Assembly: GCA_045837725.1 (NCBI GenBank)
Contig: JBEWZL010000124.1
Coordinates: forward strand, 1 to 64,000
Origin: Vermamoeba vermiformis
Taxonomy: Eukaryota; Tubulinea; Echinamoebida
Length of the DNA: 64,000 nt
Direction: 5' to 3'
Within the stretch, counting starts at the first letter, position 1. Every line of letters starts with the position of its first letter. A program made the position numbers and the translations under genes. The notes under the pieces were generated by a model that saw only the letters and a list, made by a program, of their open reading frames with translations, had not been told where the DNA came from and made no database searches. Below, in pieces: positions 61,161 to 64,000 of this stretch.

Positions 61161-63988
61161 TTAGAAGTTAGGAACAAAATTGTAAAGTTGAACGGTGGTC
61201 GGGCTCAACAAGAACGGGCTGCCGTAGACGCCAATGAACAAGTCACCCCAGAAGGAGAGGTAAGAGCTCGAGTCCTTAAGACGGTGAATGCCCTAGATGC
61301 ACCCAACATTAGCAATATGCACACTAGGTCCCGGCTACTATCAAGTACTTACAGTGTTGGTCTTGATGTCGTGGAAGGTGTAGATGCGCAAGTCAGGGTA
61401 GAAGCCGTAATCAGCGAACAACCACACGGCACCCGTGGTATCGCTCTCCTTCAACACCACGTTGAAGGCTGTAGCGGCGCGGTGCATTGGCAACTTGAAG
61501 TACTTCCACTCACCAGGGTTAACGTCGACGTTGATGACTTGGTTGGACACCAACTCGGTGACGGCTAAGAAAATAATAAGGGAGGTTAGATCGACATCCA
61601 CGTTCCAGATGCAACACTTACCGATATTGCAAGAATCGCCAGCCCAGCCAGCCTGGCAGCGACACAAGCCACTAGCTTCGATGCATTCGCCGTGAACACA
61701 GCGTTGAGGGCAAGAAGCTAAAAAGACCATTAGATCCGATCTATCGCTCCGAGCTTGGAATATAATATATAATAATATATGATACTTACAGTCGACGGTG
61801 ACGGTCAAGTTGTAAGTGCACTCTCTGAAGCCGTAGACACCAATCTTCCAGTGCTTGTGACCGGGATCCGGGATGATCAAAGTGACTGAGTTGTTCAAGC
61901 TCAAATCTCTGTACGAGTAGTCGAAGCGAGTGGGGTTAGTGTCGTTGCGCACGTACAAGTCGCAATCGCCGCTGCCGTGCTCGAGTCGCACAACGACTGA
62001 ATCGACGGACTCGGTGTAGAAGCTGTAATAGTTCCACTCGTAGTTGTCGACGTAGCCACTGACCTTCTCAGCAAGGAACAAGTCACGGGTCACTAGGCAT
62101 CAATAGTTAGTCCCGAGCACATCACTGACATAGCATAGTCATATTGATATATGAACTACTAGGCACGTACTTTGTTCGCAGTTTTGACCTCTGTAGCTAG
62201 CATCGCATGCACAGTTGCTGCCAAAGATGCAACGGCCGTGAAGCGAGCACTTGGCCTCGCACTTTTGTTGAACAGCGCTGTTCAAGACCCAAGAGAAGCG
62301 CGAGTCTCTGAAGGCGTAGAAACCAAAGTAGATCCATTGGTTGGCTACATCCACAATCTTCAAATCGAAGTTGTGCTTGATGCCAGTCTCGGCGTAGTCA
62401 AAGTTAACGCGAGAGGGAACGCTTCCTTTCTATTTATAGCAATAAGACCGTTAGTATGAAATTAATAACAAGCGAAAGTTCTTTGGAAGATCGAGCAAGA
62501 ATTTCATAAATTATTAAAAAACCCTCTTATATACCTTAACATAGATATCAACATCACTGTCGTTGGTCTCAGTAACGTTCCAGATGAGCTCGTTGGTAGT
62601 AGGGCGGATCTTGAAGTACAACCAGCCGTACTTGGGGATCGAAACATCAGTAGCGGTATGAGGAGCAGTGATAGTGTTGACGGCTTTAAAACATTGTTAA
62701 ACCACTTGCATGAAGTATGATATATCTCGTAGGACTTACTAACAGTGCAGTTAGCGCCTTCCCAAGGAGCATTGCAAACACATCTGCCAGCAACGCAATT
62801 TCCGTGGCCATTGCAGTTATCAGGGCAACCGTCTATTGGTGGTTAGTATGTTATAGGTGCCTAGTATAACGTATATTCAAAGAAAATATGTTTGTAGTTG
62901 ATAGACTAAGCTAAATTTCTTGAGTTAATTAGCCCGTGTAACGGTAACTTTTCAGATGGGATCTAAAATCTGGCTTGTAGCTCTTATTTTATGCATATTT
63001 GACTTATTATTATTTAATATGGCAATACTTTCATTTAATGATGCTATAAATAAGCTAATTGAAACTTACTGCTTGCGGCATCAGAGTGGAAGTTGATGGT
63101 GAAGTAAGTGTTCTTGAAACCGAAAATACCAATGTAGTACAAGTTGGTGTTGCTATTGATACAATATATAAGCAAAAAATCAAATAAATTATTTGCTTGC
63201 GAACCGCAGTTCAGAAATTTAGCTCGATCGACGAAAGTTTGAGAGATTTGCTTTGACTCGGAGTCGTAGCACTTACGCTTCAGCGGGAATAACAAGCGAG
63301 AAGCTCTTCTTAATGGTAATATCTCTCCAATCAAATTCGCTCAAAGTGGGCAATTGGTTGCGACGAACATACAAATCCGCATCACCTTTAAAAAAAATTT
63401 TCAGATCAGCCACTATAATCATTTGCTTCGCTTCTAAAACGATCTCAAATATTTTTGATCGACTTAATATATCAGTCAATATAATAATTACCATCGTTGG
63501 TTTCGTTCACGATAATGGTGACTGGATGGTTGAGGGAAGCTGGGGGCTTGTTAATAGCATAATAGAGCCATGTGCTGGCTTCAACATATTGACCGGTAAG
63601 TACACTGCCAAGAGTGACGTTCTGCAAAGCTGTAATAAGAGTTGTTAGGTCAATACTAGATTCGATCAGAAAATATTTTTGACAAGTATCTGAAATTATT
63701 ATTAAACGTGCATAATATTATTACTTGGCACAAATATCATAGTGCACGAAGAAATAATAATTATTAATAATTTCTGAGCTGTTATTTGATTCTGTAATTG
63801 TGCAAATCTGAATGTGGCTGTTGCTGCTTATGCTTACGAATAGAGCAATCGAGGCCGACTCTATTAGCAACACATGTGCATGAACCAGTTTGTTGATTGC
63901 AAGTGCCCATATTGGAGCAATTGTTCGGACAATCTCTGGCCAAAGCCAATCCGATAATAACGAGCACCACTAATACTTTTGCGAGCAT
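61161..63988 (-). CDS. Secreted EGF plus beta-domain repeat protein 2
   Basis: The gene starts MLAKVLVVLVIIGLALA, a clear signal peptide just inside the right end of the window. Four EGF-like modules alternate with four PPC-like beta modules. EGF examples are CPNNCSNMGTCNQQTGSCTC, KCSLHGRCIFGSNCACDASY and RCVHGECIEASGLCRCQAGW. Beta examples are [40 protein letters not shown] and WKIGVYGFRECTYNLTVTV. The last module ends LFIGVYGSPFLLSPTTVQLY, matching the [12 protein letters not shown] end of the paralogue at 12105-14970. No membrane anchor is seen. About twelve introns are present. A role in adhesion, matrix or capture of prey is possible but not shown. Confidence 0.85.
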
Positions 63989-64000
63989 GATTCTAAGCAA

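Overview
The window is nuclear DNA of a unicellular eukaryote. Genes sit on both strands a few hundred bases apart. They are cut by many short introns, mostly 45-80 nt with GTAAGT-type donors, and TAA, TAG and TGA all act as stops. The gene set looks like an amorphean protist and most like an amoebozoan: a dynamin with a mitochondrial-type leader, Ras-BTB and DENN-BTB fusions, GRAM/DEP/cyclic-nucleotide-binding modules, a Ste20 kinase and a ThrE-type transporter. That placement is inference; no rRNA or other marker gene is present.

Region 1 (1 to about 5593) is a repeat island unlike the rest. It holds a palindromic minisatellite, a second palindromic repeat with a period near 84 bp, about eight copies of a TGAATATACA / TGTATATACA inverted element, a diverged tandem duplication of about 825 bp, and one intact three-exon gene for a 2OG-Fe(II) oxygenase of JBP/TET type. 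The right edge of the island lies inside a minus-strand gene for an MFSD1-like transporter, which stops abruptly there.

Region 2 (about 5.6-21 kb) is ordinary gene space: the truncated transporter, a calmodulin-like EF-hand protein, a PA-domain seven-helix membrane protein, a secreted protein of four EGF plus beta-domain pairs, a ThrE-family transporter, an HMG-box nuclear protein and an SLC38-like amino acid transporter.

Region 3 (21.3-37.3 kb) holds two very large signalling genes. One is a PH-MORN-cNBD-SnoaL-GRAM-PP2C-DEP-cNBD protein; the other is a DENN-zinc ribbon-BTB-BTB protein. A RecQ helicase follows.

Region 4 (37.4-46.5 kb) holds a GT10-like glycosyltransferase, a DGAT2-type acyltransferase, a mitochondrial-type dynamin and an FAD monooxygenase.

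Region 5 (46.9-52.3 kb) is the most unusual part: two tandem genes encoding Ras GTPase-BTB-BTB proteins that end in CaaX boxes. Both carry changes at the Ras positions equivalent to Gly12 and Gln61. With the DENN-BTB gene this gives three small-GTPase-related BTB proteins in about 23 kb, suggesting cullin-3-type adaptors wired to Ras and Rab signalling.

Region 6 (52.6-64 kb) holds a small secretory-pathway membrane protein, a Ste20-like kinase, a ZZ zinc finger plus Clu-like protein, and a second EGF plus beta-domain secreted protein paralogous to the one at 12-15 kb.

Exon boundaries were read by eye from splice consensus and reading-frame continuity. Single junctions can be off by a few bases.
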